37,817 bases of DNA. It comes from PALSA-612 sp964595575 (GTDB lineage Bacteria > Actinomycetota > Thermoleophilia > Gaiellales > Gaiellaceae). How positions within the stretch are numbered: the first letter of the stretch is position 1; every line of letters starts with the position of its first letter. The notes beneath the pieces were generated by a model. The model ran no database searches, had not been told where the DNA came from, and saw only the letters and a program-made list of their open reading frames with translations. Below are positions 7,589-14,640 of this stretch, piece after piece. Both the position numbers and the translations under genes were made by a program. The stretch is taken from positions 1 to 37,817 of the forward strand of contig CAZQRA010000025.1 of the NCBI GenBank assembly GCA_964595575.1. The letters are read 5' to 3'.

Positions 7589-8404
7589 ATGCAAACGGCC
7601 GCAGACGCTCCCGCCCGCCTCAGCCCTGATCAGGCCGAGGCCCTGTGGCGGGCCTGGAAAGAGAAGGGCGATCGCGACGCCCGCGACCGCCTCATTCTCT
7701 CCTACGCCCCCATGGTCACCTACATCGCCTCGCGCAAGATGCGCGAGGTCCCGGGGCACCTCGAGCTCGACGACCTCGTCTCCTGCGGGCTGATCGCCCT
7801 CATGGAGACGATCGAGCGGTTTGATCCCTCCCGGGGAGCCACCTTCGAGCAGTACGCCTGGCGCAGGGTGGCAGGGGCGGTGGTAGATGAGCTCCGCCGA
7901 GCCGACTGGGCGCCTCGCTCGGTGCGGCGGCTCGGCAGGCGCTTGGAGGAGGCCCGTGCCGCTTTCTACCTCGAGCGGGGCCGCACGCCCACCGCCGGAG
8001 AGGTCGCTCACGCGCTGGGCGTCAGCGAGGAGGAGGTGTGGGAGACCGAGGCCGACCTTGCCCAGGCGGAGGTCGCCTCCCTCAACGCCCCCGCCCGCGC
8101 TCCCTCCGGTGCCGCCGTGGCCGAGATCGGCGAGACGGTGGAGGCCGACGGGGGAAGCCCTGAGGGTGCCCTCCTGCGCCGAGAGCGGGTGGCCCAGGTG
8201 CGCCGGGCGGTCGCCACCCGCCTCGACGACCAGGAGCGGATGGTGCTCGCCCTCGTCCACGTCCACGGCCTCTCTGGGGCCGAGATCGGGCGCATGCTGG
8301 GCGTGACCGACTCCCGCGTCTCCCAGATCCTGGGCTCGGCCCGGCGCAAGCTGGCCGAGCAGCTGGAGCGCTACGAGGCGGAGGCAGCCTCTCCTGCCGC
8401 CTGA
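7589..8404 (+). CDS. fliA: Flagellar sigma factor, FliA/WhiG (sigma-28) type
   Basis: The 271-residue product is a sigma-70-family factor with regions 2 (about 33-105), 3 and 4 (about 200-258). Region 2.4 reads VVDELRRADWAPRSVRR (98-114), matching the DELR..DWxPRSVRR motif that distinguishes FliA/SigD/WhiG factors and recognises GCCGATAA-type -10 boxes. Region 4 has a helix-turn-helix at about 227-251 (LSGAEIGRMLGVTDSRVSQI). I chose the ATG at 7589 because TTGGAGGT lies nine bases upstream. It is the only plus-strand gene within the flagellar cluster, placed between fliN and fliO. It probably transcribes the flagellin gene through the promoter at 221-247. The anti-sigma factor FlgM is not seen here. 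WhiG would be the name in sporulating actinomycetes. Confidence 0.94.
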   Translation: MQTAADAPARLSPDQAEALWRAWKEKGDRDARDRLILSYAPMVTYIASRKMREVPGHLELDDLVSCGLIALMETIERFDPSRGATFEQYAWRRVAGAVVDELRRADWAPRSVRRLGRRLEEARAAFYLERGRTPTAGEVAHALGVSEEEVWETEADLAQAEVASLNAPARAPSGAAVAEIGETVEADGGSPEGALLRRERVAQVRRAVATRLDDQERMVLALVHVHGLSGAEIGRMLGVTDSRVSQILGSARRKLAEQLERYEAEAASPAA

Positions 8405-8408
8405 CGCG

Positions 8409-8462
8409 CCGGAGCGGGGGACGTCGGCCCGGGACGGCTCAGGCGGGCGCGCCCCGCTCCGG
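8409..8462. terminator. Inverted repeat between convergent sigma gene and fliN, candidate bidirectional terminator
   Basis: Bases 8409-8419 (CCGGAGCGGGG) are exactly complementary in inverse order to 8452-8462 (CCCCGCTCCGG), an 11-bp perfect stem with a 32-base loop that is itself GC-rich. It lies across the convergent ends of the sigma gene (stop at 8404) and fliN (stop at 8439). There is no T-run on either side, so a classical intrinsic terminator is not shown; a transcript-end or stability hairpin is inferred. Confidence 0.4.
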
Positions 8463-8798
8463 AGGGACGAGCTCGGTCACCCGTAGGGCGAACTCCTCGT
8501 CGATAGCCACCACCTCGCCCCGGGCGAGCCGGTGGCCGTTGACGAGCAGGTCGACGGGCTCTCCTGCCGCCCGGTCGAGGGCGATGATGGTGCCGGGAGC
8601 GATGCCCAGGGCCTCGCGCACGGTCATCCGTGCCCGTCCTAGCTCGACCGTGAGCTCGAGGGGGACGTCGAGGACGAGCGACAGGTCCTCGGGCACGCGC
8701 TCGCCCTGGCCCGGATCCGGGGGAAGGGGGGCGAGCTCGAGGTCGGCGACGGCGGCCTGCTCGGCCTCTACGGGCATGCCTCCTTGGCGCTCTTCCAT
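8439..8798 (-). CDS. fliN: FliN, flagellar C-ring switch protein
   Basis: FliN, with FliM, forms the C-ring that controls rotation and receives export complexes. The product (119 residues from ATG 8798) is a linker of about 35 residues followed by one SpoA/FliMN domain: LSLVLDVPLELTVELGRARMTVREALGIAPGTIIALDRAAGEPVDLLVNGHRLARGEVVAIDEEFALRVTEL in consecutive segments. I chose ATG 8798 with AAGGAAG eight bases upstream; a GTG at 8819 overlapping the fliL stop as GTGA is equally possible and adds seven residues. The usual neighbour fliM is absent: fliL adjoins fliN directly. Confidence 0.93.
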   Translation of the reverse strand: MEERQGGMPVEAEQAAVADLELAPLPPDPGQGERVPEDLSLVLDVPLELTVELGRARMTVREALGIAPGTIIALDRAAGEPVDLLVNGHRLARGEVVAIDEEFALRVTELVPPERGAPA

Positions 8799-8815
8799 GC
8801 CTTGCGCTTCCTTGC

Positions 8816-9232
8816 TCACTGCACTGCCACGTCGGTGAGTAGCACCCCAGTGATCGGCTCGTCCGTCCTTCGCCTGAGCGCTAGCTCCAGGCTGCGGAGC
8901 AGACGGTGGCGGTGGGGGCGGTCGATGAGGGCCGAGGGGTCGAGGCCGGTCAGCTCGTCGGTGATCACGGCGCGGACGGCTGCCCCCTGCTCGAGCACGG
9001 GATGACCCTCGGCGTCGGTGGCAGGGGCCCGGCGCATGACCAGGGCGATCGACAGCTTGCCGTAGTGGCCGCCGGCCAGGTTGACGACGAACTCCCGATC
9101 CAAGGGCACGATCACCCCTGGGATCTTTCCCTCCTTGTCCTTCGTTCCTCCCGGGGCGAGGACGACCTTGTAGAGGCCGCCGGCTACGGCCAGGAGAAGG
9201 AGGGGGAGTACGATCTTGAGCTTCCTTTTCAC
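8816..9232 (-). CDS. fliL: FliL, stator-associated basal body protein
   Basis: FliL is a single-pass membrane protein that surrounds and supports the stator units. The 138-residue product has a basic start (MKRKLK), one membrane helix (about residues 7-27) and a periplasmic stomatin-like domain with the family features IVPLDREFVVNLAG and the C-terminal segment LRRRTDEPITGVLLTDVAVQ. It starts with GTG overlapping the motB stop as GTGA, so stator genes motA and motB and fliL form a coupled unit. Confidence 0.94.
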   Translation of the reverse strand: MKRKLKIVLPLLLLAVAGGLYKVVLAPGGTKDKEGKIPGVIVPLDREFVVNLAGGHYGKLSIALVMRRAPATDAEGHPVLEQGAAVRAVITDELTGLDPSALIDRPHRHRLLRSLELALRRRTDEPITGVLLTDVAVQ

Positions 9233-10071
9233 GAGGGAGCCTCCGAGCGGGCGAGGGCACGACGGAGAACGACGAGCTCCACCCGGCGGTTGAGGCGGCG
9301 GCCGGCGGCGGTGGCGTTGGAGGCGACCGGGCGCTGGTCGGCGTAGCCGGCCACGGACAGGCGGGAGGGGGGGACGCCGTGCGCGAGAAGCTTAGCCAGC
9401 ACGGCGGTGGCCCTGGCGGTGGAGAGCTCCCAGTTGGAAGGGAACTCGGGGGTGGAGATGGGCACGTTGTCGGTGTTTCCCTCCACCCGCACCGGGTTCT
9501 CGATGTCGCGGGAGACGAGGAGACGGGCGATGTGGGCGAGGAGGGGCAGGGAGCGCCGCTTGAGTACCGCCTTCCCGGTGTCGAACAGGACCTCGTCGGT
9601 GAGCAGGCGCACGGCAAGGCCGCGCTCGTCGATGGAGGTGCGGATGCGGCCGGCGAAGCCGTGGGATCGGGCGTAGGCGTCGATCTGGCGCTTGAGCCAG
9701 CGGAGGTTCTCCAGGTCCTGCTGGTCGGTCGCCGTCTCGCGGAGGGCGTCGGTGACCGCCTGGAGGGCGGAAGGGATCTGCTCGATGGGGGAGACCTGGG
9801 CCCCCTCGGGGTTGAGCACGGAGCGCTCCCCAGTGAGGACGTGGGGCTCGCTGCGGTCGAAGATCTTGCCCGAGAAGGCTGCCCGCAAGGAGGCCTTGAG
9901 CTCGTTGAACTTGCCGATGTTCACGGCCGAGATCGCCCACATGACGATGAACAAGGCCATGAGCAGGGTGATCATGTCGGCGTAGGTGAGGAGCCAGCGC
10001 TCCATGCCGGCTCCCGCGTGGCCGCCGCCCGCTTGGCCGGGGGCGTGCTTGCGTCCCCGCCGCCCGCTCAT
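9229..10071 (-). CDS. motB: MotB, flagellar stator protein with peptidoglycan-binding OmpA domain
   Basis: MotB anchors the stator to peptidoglycan and carries the ion-binding acidic residue. The 280-residue product has a single membrane helix after a basic N-terminus; Asp32 in LLTYADMITLLMALF is the conserved ion-binding Asp. The C-terminal OmpA-like domain (about 145-270) includes VRVEGNTDNVPISTPEFPSN and NWELSTARATAV, followed by GYADQRPVASN, the peptidoglycan-binding signature. The ATG overlaps the motA stop as ATGA. The ion (H+ or Na+) cannot be decided safely from this sequence. Confidence 0.96.
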   Translation of the reverse strand: MSGRRGRKHAPGQAGGGHAGAGMERWLLTYADMITLLMALFIVMWAISAVNIGKFNELKASLRAAFSGKIFDRSEPHVLTGERSVLNPEGAQVSPIEQIPSALQAVTDALRETATDQQDLENLRWLKRQIDAYARSHGFAGRIRTSIDERGLAVRLLTDEVLFDTGKAVLKRRSLPLLAHIARLLVSRDIENPVRVEGNTDNVPISTPEFPSNWELSTARATAVLAKLLAHGVPPSRLSVAGYADQRPVASNATAAGRRLNRRVELVVLRRALARSEAPS

Positions 10072-10901
10072 GCTGCCTCTGCCGCCTCCTCGGCCACGGG
10101 GGCAGGCTGGCCGCCGGCCCGGACCTCGGCGATGAGGGCCTCGGAGCTTCGCCGGGCCGAGGGGGGTAGGAAGGCCTCCAGCTTCTCCGCCAGGAGCCGG
10201 GGGTTGTCCCCGGCCTGGATGGAGAGGATGGCCTCGAGCAGCATCTCCCTGTAGGCGAGCTCCTCGGCCGAGAGCTCCTTGAGCTTGTTGGCCACGGGGA
10301 GGTAGACGAGGTTGGCGGAGCCGACCCCGTAGAGGGTGGCGAGGAAGGCGCCGGCGATGGAGTGGCCGAGCTGGCTGGGGCTAGACAGGTTCTCGAGCAC
10401 GTGCACCAGGCTCATGACCGTGCCCAGGATCCCCAGGGTGGGGGCGAAGCCGCCGGCGGTGGTGAAGATCTCCGCCTTGGCGGCGTGGCGCTCGGCCAGG
10501 CCGTCGATCTCGGACTGGAGGATTGAGCGGATGAGGCTGGAGTCGGCTCCGTCCACGACCAGCTGCAGGCCCTTGCGGGCGTAGGCGTCGTCCAGGCTCT
10601 CGAGGTCGCTCTCCAGAGCGAGGAGCCCCTCCCGGCGGGCCTTCTCGGCGATGGCCACCATCTGGCGGACGGCGGCGGCGTGGTCGATGGAGGAGCCCTT
10701 GAAGGCGATGCGGTAGAGGACGGGGATCGACTTCATCTGCTCCAGGCTGGTGGAGGCCGCGGTGGCGGCCAGGGTTCCCCCCACCACGATGAGGAAGGCG
10801 GGGATGTTGAGCAGGGAGGCGGGGCTTCCTCCCTCCATGAGGACGGCCAGGAGGAGCACCCCGAACGCTCCCCCGATGCCTATTGCGGTGATCGCCTTCA
10901 T
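10068..10901 (-). CDS. motA: MotA, flagellar stator channel protein
   Basis: MotA forms the five-subunit ring around MotB that generates torque. The 277-residue protein has four predicted membrane helices, two near the N-terminus and two near residues 150-215. Signatures are IPAFLIVVGGTLAAT near residue 33, the cytoplasmic charged loop, and FAPTLGILGTVMSLVHVL with the proline conserved in stator channels. The C-terminus is a short cytoplasmic tail rich in Ala and Glu. It is followed by motB with a 4-base overlap and preceded by a 77-base gap after flbD in which I see no clear promoter. Confidence 0.96.
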   Translation of the reverse strand: MKAITAIGIGGAFGVLLLAVLMEGGSPASLLNIPAFLIVVGGTLAATAASTSLEQMKSIPVLYRIAFKGSSIDHAAAVRQMVAIAEKARREGLLALESDLESLDDAYARKGLQLVVDGADSSLIRSILQSEIDGLAERHAAKAEIFTTAGGFAPTLGILGTVMSLVHVLENLSSPSQLGHSIAGAFLATLYGVGSANLVYLPVANKLKELSAEELAYREMLLEAILSIQAGDNPRLLAEKLEAFLPPSARRSSEALIAEVRAGGQPAPVAEEAAEAA

Positions 10902-10978
10902 GGATTCCGTTCCCGGCGCCCGGCCCTCCCTGGCCGTGGCCTCGCCTCCCCAGTAGTCGGCCGGCTGAGCCCCGCTCG

Positions 10979-11206
10979 TTAGCCGCTCTTTGGCCTGATC
11001 ACCCGAACGAGGGAGGCGCGGGCGAGGATGCTCGCCCGCCAGTCGCGGATGCGCTCGGTGATCTCGTCCGGGGTCTCGATGACGACCAGCTTGGAGGAGT
11101 TTCCGAGCGAGACGACGGTGTCCGGGGTGGACTCGATGGTGACGATCAAGTCGGGGTTGAGGTGGAAGGGTTGGTCGGGATGGGTGAGGCGGTGTAGGAC
11201 GATCAT
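10979..11206 (-). CDS. flbD: FlbD/SwrD family protein
   Basis: This 75-residue protein matches the FlbD family found between the hook gene and motor genes: IVLHRLTHPDQPFHLNPDLI followed by VTIESTPDTVVSLGNSSKLVVIETPDEI. In Bacillus subtilis the homologue SwrD raises motor power, so its place directly before motA fits. A strong ribosome site AGGAGGG precedes the ATG. It is not the sigma-54 activator called FlbD in Caulobacter, which only shares the name. Confidence 0.93.
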   Translation of the reverse strand: MIVLHRLTHPDQPFHLNPDLIVTIESTPDTVVSLGNSSKLVVIETPDEITERIRDWRASILARASLVRVIRPKSG

Positions 11207-11221
11207 GGCGCCCTCCTGGGC

Positions 11222-11255
11222 CGGGCGGGGGCCGGCCGCAGGAGGCCCCCGCCCG
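11222..11255 (-). promoter_or_regulatory. Strong hairpin between flgE and flbD
   Basis: Bases 11222-11233 (CGGGCGGGGGCC) and 11244-11255 (GGCCCCCGCCCG) form a perfect 12-bp GC-only stem with a 10-base loop. In the minus-strand transcript it follows the flgE stop and ends about 10 bases before the flbD ribosome site. There is no T-run, so it may protect the flgE 3' end, reduce read-through, or act as an attenuator that lowers stator gene expression relative to hook protein. Structure is seen; role is inferred. Confidence 0.55.
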
Positions 11256-11270
11256 ACGGGTGATCGGCTG

Positions 11271-12086
11271 CTAGCGCCGCAAGTTGACCAGCTCTTGCAG
11301 CATCTCGTCGCCGGTGGAGATGACCCGGCTGTTGGCCTGGAAGCCGCGCTGGGCGGCGATCATGGTGGTGAACTCGAGGGCGAGGTCGACGTTCGACATC
11401 TCCACCGCCCCGGGGGTGATCGAGCCCAGCCCTGAGGTCTGGGGGTTGCCCACGGTGGCCGTGCCCGAGTTGGCGGAGGCCCGCCACAGGTTGTTGCCCA
11501 CCCGCTCCAGGCCGGCGTCGTTGGGGAAGGCGGCGAGCTGGATCGTGTAGGTGGTGGTCTGGCCGCTGGCGTCGACCACGGTGACCGTGCCCGAGGGATC
11601 GATGGACACCGAGCGGGCATCGGCGGGGATGGTGATCTTGGAGTTAGCGTTGTTCAGGGTGCCTACCAGGTAGTAGCCGTCGGGGTTGACGAGGTCGCCG
11701 TTGGCGTCCCGAGTGAAGTTCCCGGCTCTCGTGTAGTAGACGGGGGCGGAGGAGCTGGACGGGTCGGTGGAGACCTGGAACCACCCCTTGCCCTGGATGG
11801 CGAGGTCGAAGGGCCCCCCCGTCGTCTGGATGGCCCCTTGGGTGATCACGTTGTCGATGGAGCCGAGCTGGACGCCCAAGCCGATCTGGAGGGGGTTGGT
11901 ACCGCCCAGGCTGCTTGCCACCGGGGCGGCCGCTCCCTTCAAGGTCTGGAGCAGGGCGTCCTTGAAGGTGGCGCGGGCGCTCTTGTAGCCGATGGTGTTG
12001 ACGTTGGCGATGTTGTTGGCGGTCACGTCCAGGAGCTGCTGGTGGACGCGGAGGCCGCTGATGGCTGCGTAGAGGGAGCGCATCAT
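11271..12086 (-). CDS. flgE: Flagellar hook protein FlgE (FlgG-sized)
   Basis: The 271-residue product has the rod/hook family N-terminus MMRSLYAAISGLRVHQQLLD with VTANNIANVNTIGYKSARATF and the C-terminal helix VDLALEFTTMIAAQRGFQAN ending SRVISTGDEMLQELVNLRR. It is short for a hook protein and close to the distal rod protein FlgG in length, but its place after flgD and before flbD is that of FlgE in Gram-positive fla operons, where FlgE is also small. A ribosome site GGAGGT precedes the first of two ATG codons. FlgG is the alternative name; locus order favours FlgE. Confidence 0.88.
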   Translation of the reverse strand: MMRSLYAAISGLRVHQQLLDVTANNIANVNTIGYKSARATFKDALLQTLKGAAAPVASSLGGTNPLQIGLGVQLGSIDNVITQGAIQTTGGPFDLAIQGKGWFQVSTDPSSSSAPVYYTRAGNFTRDANGDLVNPDGYYLVGTLNNANSKITIPADARSVSIDPSGTVTVVDASGQTTTYTIQLAAFPNDAGLERVGNNLWRASANSGTATVGNPQTSGLGSITPGAVEMSNVDLALEFTTMIAAQRGFQANSRVISTGDEMLQELVNLRR

Positions 12087-12162
12087 GGTGATCTACCTCC
12101 TTCGGTCGTTGCCGCGGCCTCCCCCAAGGGACCGGCCTCGGCGTGGTCGTGACGTGGTGGGG

Positions 12163-12534
12163 TCATGCGAGGACGGCGCTATCGATGTTGGTAAAGACGT
12201 GCTCGCGCATGTGGGCGCGATCGAGGGCGGTGACCACGGTGCGGGTGGGCACCGCCACGACGAAGGCCTTCTCGTCGAGGAGGACGAGGGAGGAGCGGCT
12301 GCCCTTGGCGTCGGCGGCGGCCACGGCCCGCTCCAGCCGGGCCAGGACGCTCTCGTCGACGGCGATGCCCCGTCGCTCCAGGCGCTCAACGGCATGGCCG
12401 CTGAAGCGAAGGGGCTGAGAGCGGGCGAGGCGGCGGTCGAGGAGGTCGGCGAAGGAGGAGCTCGGCGCGGGGGCTGGGCGGCCCTGCCCCGCTCCTTTCT
12501 GAACCTGCCCGAGACCAACGACCGGATCGAGCAT
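12163..12534 (-). CDS. Flagellar operon protein of the TIGR02530 type
   Basis: This 123-residue soluble protein lies between flgD and flgE. From about residue 42 it shows the pattern LRFSGHAVERLERRGIAVDE, then LVLLDEKAFVVAVPTRTVVTA and a terminal VFTNIDSAVL. I recognise this as the conserved family of small proteins encoded between flgD and flgE in Gram-positive flagellar operons (TIGR02530). Its function is not established; the position suggests hook assembly. The ATG at 12534 is two bases from the flgD stop and lacks a clear ribosome site, so translation is probably coupled. Confidence 0.85.
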   Translation of the reverse strand: MLDPVVGLGQVQKGAGQGRPAPAPSSSFADLLDRRLARSQPLRFSGHAVERLERRGIAVDESVLARLERAVAAADAKGSRSSLVLLDEKAFVVAVPTRTVVTALDRAHMREHVFTNIDSAVLA

Positions 12535-12536
12535 GG

Positions 12537-12956
12537 CTACTCGAGGACGCTTCGGATAGCGCTCGGCGCGACCCGTTCTTCCCCGACCAGGAGCACGATC
12601 GCCCCGCCCTGCTCGAAGGACACGGAGTCGACTCGGCCTTCGCCCGTCGTCCCGTCGGCCCGCTCGTACGTCACCAGCCGGCCGATCAAGGCGGTGGCCT
12701 GGGCGACCTGGGTGGAGAACAGCACCTGCTCCAAGGTCCGCTCGAGGGCGACGATCTGCTCCAGGGTGGAGAACTGGGCGAGCTGGCCCATGAAGTCGCG
12801 CCCGCCCATGGGGTCGAGGGGGTTCTGGTGCCGAAGCTCGGCTACGAGCAACTTGAGGAAGGCATCCTCCCCCAGGGCGGAGGAGGGGTTGGCAGGGGCC
12901 TGCGCCTGGACGCCTCCTCCCAGGGAGCCTGCGCCCACAGGGTCTGTGGCTGTCAC
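12537..12956 (-). CDS. flgD: FlgD, hook-capping (hook scaffold) protein
   Basis: FlgD forms the temporary cap under which hook subunits assemble. The conserved N-terminal motif is present: LGEDAFLKLLVAELRHQNPLDPMGGRDFMGQLAQFSTLEQ in adjoining segments. The remainder is a short beta-rich tail, so at 139 residues it is a minimal FlgD like those of Gram-positive bacteria. I prefer the GTG at 12956, which sits eight bases after GAGGAGG, over the GTG at 12965, where the same ribosome site would abut the start. It follows fliK by 16 bases. Confidence 0.93.
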   Translation of the reverse strand: MTATDPVGAGSLGGGVQAQAPANPSSALGEDAFLKLLVAELRHQNPLDPMGGRDFMGQLAQFSTLEQIVALERTLEQVLFSTQVAQATALIGRLVTYERADGTTGEGRVDSVSFEQGGAIVLLVGEERVAPSAIRSVLE

Positions 12957-12972
12957 GGTCGTCACCTCCTCG

Positions 12973-14640
12973 CTAGGCCAGGACGTCGATCAGGGCACCC
13001 TCGATCCGGGCCGTGGCCCGGATCAGGGTCTCTCCCTCGGCTGCCTCCCGCCGACGCTGGCCAGCGGCGGGAGTGGCCCAGGGCGCCTCCTTGTCTCCGT
13101 CTCTCTCCTCGGCGTCGCGGGCTCCGGGCGCGCGGACGTCGAGGGCGAGCACGGGGATACCCAGGCTCTCCAGGCCCCGCCGGAGCGCCCCCGCGGCGGC
13201 GGCGAGGGCATCGACGGCTGGGGAGGCGTCGGCCACGATGGTGGCGGAGAGGCCTGCGGCTTCCTGGACGAGGCGCACGCGCACCTCGCCGAGCTCGGGC
13301 GGGTGGAGGACGATGCGGGCCTCGGTCCGCCCCTCTCTGGCCAGGAGCCGTAGCTCGGCCCCCACCCGATCGGGGAGCTCAGGGAGCCGTACCGGCAAGG
13401 CCGCCCTACCCTCCGGCTGCTGCTTTGGCTGCGCCGGTCGCTGCCCGGGGAGCAGGCCTCGAGCCTCGACCGGCGCGGGCGGAGCTTGGCTCGCAGAAGG
13501 CGGCGGCTCCGCCGAGTCGGCCTCCGACGCAGTAGAGGCCGCCCCACTGGGAAGGGGATCCCGCTCGCTCTCAAAGGCCTGGGGCGAGGGCGGGTGCTGA
13601 GAGGACGAGGGCAAGGCTCCCGGAGAGGGAAGCGAGGGGAACGTAGGGGCGGTCGGGGAGGGGCCGGGAGTGCCTGGACCGGGGGAGGGGGAAGCCGCGA
13701 GCCGAGGCTCCTCGGCTACCTCCAGGAGGAGGCGGAGCGAGCGCCGGCCGAGCATGACCTCGAGGTCGCTGCCGGCCGTCTCCACCGTGAAGGCGGCCAC
13801 TCCGGGGACCGTCACCCGGGCGAGATCGCGGGCTGCCTGGACGATGTCGGTCGGTCCTCGGCCGTTCTCGGAGAAGAGGCCGAGTACGGGAACGACCACG
13901 CTCGCCCCCCGGGCTCGGGCATCGAAGACGACCCGCTCCACGGTCGCGCTCGGGTTCTGGCCGCTGTAGGCCTCGGGCATGGCGATCCACCCCGGCGGCC
14001 ACCGATCCATGAAGTTGTTGGTGACGAGGGCCTTGGCCACGGGGATGGCGTCCCCCAGTCGCAGGGCCGCCTGGAGCTCGTCCGGGCCCTCCGCCTGGGC
14101 GATGTAGCCCTCGGCGCCGAACCGCCGCACCGCCTCCAGGCCCGCCTCCGAGGCCTTGGCCTCCCAGACCACGAGCCGAATCCCCGCCTGCCGCGCCCGA
14201 AGGGCAAGCTCGGGGGTGAGGGCCTCAGGCCGGACGGCGATCCAGTCCACCCCAGGCTGGATCGCCAGGGCAGGGTCGTTGACGGTGAAGAGGCCACGGC
14301 CGGCGAAGGGGCCTGCGCCCTCCACCAACGCCCCAGGGGCCCGCTCCTGGGGGCGGAACAGGGCCGCCGTGTCCACCGGGCCCAGGTGGGAAAGGCCGGC
14401 GCCTCGGTCGAGGCCGAAGAGGAACGTGGCGAGGGAAGCGTCGCTTCCTGTGGGCGCGCCCTCCGCCGAGGCGGTCCAGGCGCCGGCGGGGCGGTCGGGA
14501 GGCGGGTGAGGGCTTGGAGCCTGGGCCAGGATGCCGCTCAGGACGAGGGGAAAGCCCTCGGGCAGGGAAAGCTCCTCCTCGCCCCTCTCCGCGGGGAGGG
14601 GCTCGAGCTCGACTCCCACGGGGGAAAGAGGGGCGCTCAC
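12973..14640 (-). CDS. fliK: FliK-type hook-length control protein with an extra alpha/beta domain
   Basis: FliK measures hook length and triggers the FlhB specificity switch. The C-terminal part of this 555-residue protein (about 425-505) matches the Flg_hook domain: ELRLLAREGRTEARIVLHPP, then ELGEVRVRLVQEAAGLSATIVAD and a helix leading to LESLGIPVLALDVR. Residues about 313-420 form a Pro/Ser-rich linker typical of the FliK ruler. Residues about 110-312 are unusual: alternating strands and helices resembling a TIM barrel (described separately). The GTG start overlaps the transglycosylase stop as GTGA. Neighbours fliJ, flgD and flgE support the call. The N-terminal domain is not part of any FliK I know. 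Confidence 0.88.
   Translation of the reverse strand: MSAPLSPVGVELEPLPAERGEEELSLPEGFPLVLSGILAQAPSPHPPPDRPAGAWTASAEGAPTGSDASLATFLFGLDRGAGLSHLGPVDTAALFRPQERAPGALVEGAGPFAGRGLFTVNDPALAIQPGVDWIAVRPEALTPELALRARQAGIRLVVWEAKASEAGLEAVRRFGAEGYIAQAEGPDELQAALRLGDAIPVAKALVTNNFMDRWPPGWIAMPEAYSGQNPSATVERVVFDARARGASVVVPVLGLFSENGRGPTDIVQAARDLARVTVPGVAAFTVETAGSDLEVMLGRRSLRLLLEVAEEPRLAASPSPGPGTPGPSPTAPTFPSLPSPGALPSSSQHPPSPQAFESERDPLPSGAASTASEADSAEPPPSASQAPPAPVEARGLLPGQRPAQPKQQPEGRAALPVRLPELPDRVGAELRLLAREGRTEARIVLHPPELGEVRVRLVQEAAGLSATIVADASPAVDALAAAAGALRRGLESLGIPVLALDVRAPGARDAEERDGDKEAPWATPAAGQRRREAAEGETLIRATARIEGALIDVLA
13705..14313 (-). other. TIM-barrel-like domain inserted in FliK (residues ~110-312)
   Basis: Within the FliK frame, strands and helices alternate: GLFTVNDP, VDWIAVRP, then a helix, GIRLVVWEA, then a helix, EGYIAQAEGPDELQAAL, VAKALVTNNF, GWIAMPEAYSGQNP, a helix, SVVVPVLGLFSENG, a helix, and AAFTVETAGS. 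This is the rhythm of a glycosidase-like (beta/alpha) barrel such as those in phage tail lysins. Glu161, Glu223 and Glu287 sit at strand ends where catalytic or ligand residues occur in such folds. The pattern is seen; the fold and any enzymatic role are inference. Nothing in known FliK proteins corresponds to it. Confidence 0.5.
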
